Assembly: GCF_028372415.1 (NCBI RefSeq) | Contig: NC_092877.1 | Span: 211,722,116 to 211,786,115, forward strand | Direction of reading: 5' to 3' | Origin: Notamacropus eugenii | Taxonomy: Eukaryota; Chordata; Mammalia; Diprotodontia; Macropodidae | DNA length: 64,000 bases | In this document: positions 61,345 to 64,000 of the stretch, in pieces | Layout: each line of letters opens with the position of its first letter | Numbering within the stretch: position 1 is the stretch's first letter | Translations under genes and position numbers: made by a program | The notes under the pieces: model-generated | Databases searched by the model: none | Told to the model about the DNA's origin: nothing | Seen by the model: only the letters and a program-made list of their open reading frames with translations

Positions 61345-61435
61345 GCCAAAAACCCACCTGCAGTCTGAAGAAGTTTAGCCTATTTTAGTTCTGGCTCCTT
61401 CCCACGGCCAAGTTGTGCATGTTTGCTCCAGGACA
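61345..61435. repeat. hAT-like fragment, second copy
   Basis: It shares about 70 bases with 52914-52986, including 'tgaagaagtttagcctattt' and 'ggccaagttgtgcatgtttg'. Confidence 0.45.
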
Positions 61436-61439
61436 AAAC

Positions 61440-61905
61440 ACAAACTTCCTGTGTGTCATTTCAAATCCTTCACCATCTGCCAGGAGTTTACCTCTCCAGG
61501 TTTACTACACATTATTTAGTTCTTTGCGTTCAAAATTACAGCCAAATTGGCCTACCTGAGATTCCCTGAATTTAGAACTTCATGTCTCTCCTTTTTAACT
61601 TTGAGTAAGGTGTTCAGACAGTCCCCTCATGCCTGGTACATATTTGCTTCATATCTCTATCTCTTACAATCCAGAGTTTCCTTCCACCACCAACAACAAA
61701 ATCTTCTCTCTCTCCTCAAGTTATCGTGGATATGCTTATCTGCTTATATGCCCAGTACATAGCTAAGTACTTAGTGAGTACTTATTGAGTGACTGTTGTA
61801 GTCCCCTTCTCAGAGGAATACAAGATCCATGCGGGCAGGGACAGTTTTTCATTTTGTCTTTTGGTCAATAGCAGGCCCTTAATAAATACTTGTTGGACTG
61901 ACAGA
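61440..61905 (+). mobile_element. L2 3' fragment
   Basis: It ends with the L2 tail 'gggcagggacagtttttcat' and 'cttaataaatacttgttgga'. The upstream part resembles 'cctttgcacaggc...catgcctggaa' in decayed form. Confidence 0.7.
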
Positions 61906-62089
61906 GTAAACAACATTCTGTACCCTTAGTCTCCACTCCAAACATCTCTACTGAGAATAAAGCAGTGCGTTTCATTATCTGTTTTAGGAACCAACATTTT
62001 TTTCCTAAAACTGTTCTTATAAGATGATGACATGTTTTTAAATTCATCTTCCATGATCTGGCCTAAAAAAAATCTTATGTACACATACT

Positions 62090-63500
62090 TTAAAAATGGA
62101 TTTAGGGAATGAAGCCAAGAAAGATGATGGACTGAGAGGAAGCAGTTCTCCTTCACAAACTCCTCCAATCATATCTAGAAAATAAACCAGACTGAATCCT
62201 GATGGAAAAATCTAGAAAAAGTCACATGAGCCATTTGTCCAGCTCATCTTGGCATAAGGGAGACAGGGAGGTCTGTAGACACCAGGGGCAGGTAGGAACG
62301 AGTACACAGGCAGCCCCCGGGGAGAGGCTATGCACCAGGGCAAGAGAAGGCTTCAGACACACACCTAGGCACTATAATGGGAAAGGTGAAAACTGGCATC
62401 TCTGGTACCCTCTCCCTAGCTCTAGGTCACAGATACAGGACAGAATGAGAAGAGGACTTGGGTAGGGGGGTGGTATTTGCAAGAAAGGAAACCCTGGGCT
62501 GTGTATAGAGAAAAAAAGGAAATTCAGAAGCCAGCAGTAGTTGTAGCACAAAGGAGGGTCTCAACCTGACCTAGAAAGGGATAACCAGGGTAGAAATCCC
62601 AGACCAAAGGAAGATCTACAATTCAGCCCTTCCAGGCCAACAGAGCTTTCTAACTACCTGATAAAGGCTGAGCCCAGGAACAGTTTACATCTGTACAAAC
62701 CTAAACCCAGGTCAAGAAAGTGCAAAGCTCAGACCAAGGGGGTAGCTATCAGACTCTACTCTAGATCAGACCGCTTTGGGAATGCTGAAAAGCCTGTAGG
62801 TTCCCAGTCTTTCCGTGAGATTGTGGAATGATCCAATACTCAAGAGCCCAAGAAAGCTGCAAACAGGCTAGCATAAAGCCTTCCCTTCAGAGGCATCACA
62901 ATGTCCAATCCTAACATCTAGTCTCAAGTAGGGAAGTAGTCTAAAAGAATGGCAAATTAAAAAAAATTAAAAAGAACCCCAACATAATGAGTTATTATTA
63001 TAGTGGCAGGGACTCTCAAGACCCAATCCCAGAAGAAAAAGACTGCAAAACATCTACAAGCAACTTCTCAGAGAAAAAGGCACCCTGAGCACAAAGTCAA
63101 TTAGAATTCCTGAAGGAGGTGAAGTAAGGGTTAAAAAGAAAAAGAGTTAAAAATGTTTTCATAAATGAAATGAGAGTGCTTGAAGGAAAAACTGGAAAAG
63201 AAATGAAAGTCACGAAAGAAAGCATTGGAGAAGGAATTAAGAGCTTGGCACAAGATGTACAAAAACCCTGCCTGAGCCACAAACCCCTCAAAAAGGAGAA
63301 TGGACCGGAGAAGCCAGTAACTGCATGAGGCATATTTGTAATAGGTTTTGCTCTTCTTGTATTCTCAATGATTAAAACAAAATGACATTAATAGCTATAC
63401 ATGTTTTGGTTTTTCTGGCTTTCTCAATGGGGAGGAAGAAAGTGGGGAAGGGGAGAAAGGGAAGGTTAATCTTCGAAAATAAAATAAGATTTCACGTAGA
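62090..63500 (+). mobile_element. Probable deleted L1 (5' region, ORF1 start, 3' end)
   Basis: The start around 62105 (AAGCCAAGAAAGATGATGGA) resembles an L1-type 5' region. 63110-63330 reads like the lysine- and glutamate-rich start of ORF1 (EMKVTKESIGEGIKSLAQDV). 63340-63500 is an L1-like 3' tail with an A-rich end. No ORF2 sequence lies between. Assignment is by resemblance only. Confidence 0.45.
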
Positions 63501-64000
63501 AATAAACAAATAAAAAGGGACATGATCAACCAATTCCCCCTGGCACCCAATGAGATCTCTTGAAACAATTCCCTGGATTTTCTACATCAGATCTGTTTCT
63601 TTTTGTGTCTTGAGAATTTTTTAGAAGATCTTTCCAATCCTCCCGGGCTAATTCTTCTGTAGAATTTTAGTCCATGGAGTCTTACTTAACTTCTTTTGGA
63701 AGAAACCTACTCTCTTAAATACAAGGTGGAGTCATTTCATCTATGCTTGGCTTTCCTTTCATTCTCTAGTACAAATTCTAAGATGGAATGGTCACTTCCC
63801 CACAAAGTTCCCACCATTTTTATATTAACTACCTACTACTTTATACCCTGTACCTACTATAAAAGAAAAGTAAGATGTGGCAATAGCTAACATATGCAGT
63901 CTCTCCCAAAACCTTCAGCAAGAGTTGGTTTACTTAATTCTAGGATGACTGTTGACAAGAACATTAAGGGGTCCAGGGTCAACACTGATGGCCCAATAAT

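Larger units (their letters stand above)
43265..64000 (-). other. NAXD: NAXD gene, 3' part (locus span)
   Basis: The span covers the last five coding exons of NAXD (also called CARKD) on the - strand, plus its 3' UTR and the intron running off the window. NAXD is the ATP- or ADP-dependent dehydratase that restores NADH and NADPH from their damaged hydrates, NADHX and NADPHX. It has a ribokinase-like fold and acts with the epimerase NAXE. The joined exons give 182 codons plus TGA with consistent phases and GT-AG junctions. The N-terminal region, including the GPGLGR-type segment, would lie beyond base 64000; I searched 57927-64000 by eye and did not find it. Confidence 0.9.
57927..64000 (-). 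other. NAXD: NAXD intron running off the window
   Basis: More than 6 kb of intron. It holds L2 pieces (59440-59640, 61440-61905), SINEs (59810-59960, 60650-60885), an L1 3' end (60040-60310), a hAT-like block (61345-61435) and a probable deleted L1 (62090-63500). I see no exon and no named repeat in 57927-59439, 60886-61344 and 63501-64000. Confidence 0.7.

Noticed and set aside
62900..63340. A lysine-rich coding gene
   Set aside because: It resembles the start of L1 ORF1 within a probable L1 derivative, with interruptions.

Overview
This looks like nuclear DNA of a marsupial (metatherian mammal). The evidence is GT-AG introns many kilobases long, vertebrate gene fragments, and a dense interspersed-repeat load of marsupial character: L1 with typical marsupial 3' ends, L2, CR1/L3, tRNA-derived SINEs with several different LINE tails, and hAT-like fragments. 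I see no operons, phage, CRISPR array or other prokaryotic features. The species cannot be fixed from the window alone.

Two protein-coding genes lie tail to tail. On the + strand, the last seven coding exons of CARS2 (mitochondrial cysteinyl-tRNA synthetase) lie at 2179-2243, 8379-8445, 21772-21910, 23692-23815, 30213-30311, 35789-36040 and 36688-36756. They join in one open frame of 270 codons plus stop, starting just before the KMSKS loop. On the - strand, the last five coding exons of NAXD (ATP-dependent NAD(P)H-hydrate dehydratase) lie at 57926-57876, 57781-57677, 56821-56701, 56 kb to 48 kb across a long intron at 48596-48476, and 45188-45038. They join in frame as 182 codons plus stop. 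The 5' parts of both genes are outside the window. The same convergent CARS2/NAXD arrangement is known from human 13q34, so this is conserved synteny. One gene charges mitochondrial tRNA-Cys and the other repairs damaged NAD(P)H; they are neighbours without a known shared pathway.

Layout. 1-36.9 kb: CARS2 introns and exons. The introns hold a decayed HSP90AB1 processed pseudogene (13.26-15.04 kb), several antisense L1 fragments and one young sense L1 (26.95-29.93 kb) with an open 851-codon ORF2 fragment and a clear target-site duplication. 36.9-43.3 kb: intergenic, with a PPIA (cyclophilin A) processed pseudogene, a long (AC)n microsatellite and old L1 pieces. 43.3-64 kb: NAXD 3' UTR, exons and introns. 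These introns hold an L2 copy inserted in a SINE, a degenerate L1 with a nested SINE, a hairpin-forming hAT-like element and a probable deleted L1.

No novel gene system was found. The points most worth a second look are a tandem splice acceptor in CARS2 (10 nt apart, only the upstream one in frame), the young sense L1 in a CARS2 intron with a G-rich 3' UTR, several L1 copies that carry both ends but lack the reverse-transcriptase core, SINEs with tails of several LINE clades, and an unexplained stretch near 16.7-17.5 kb.
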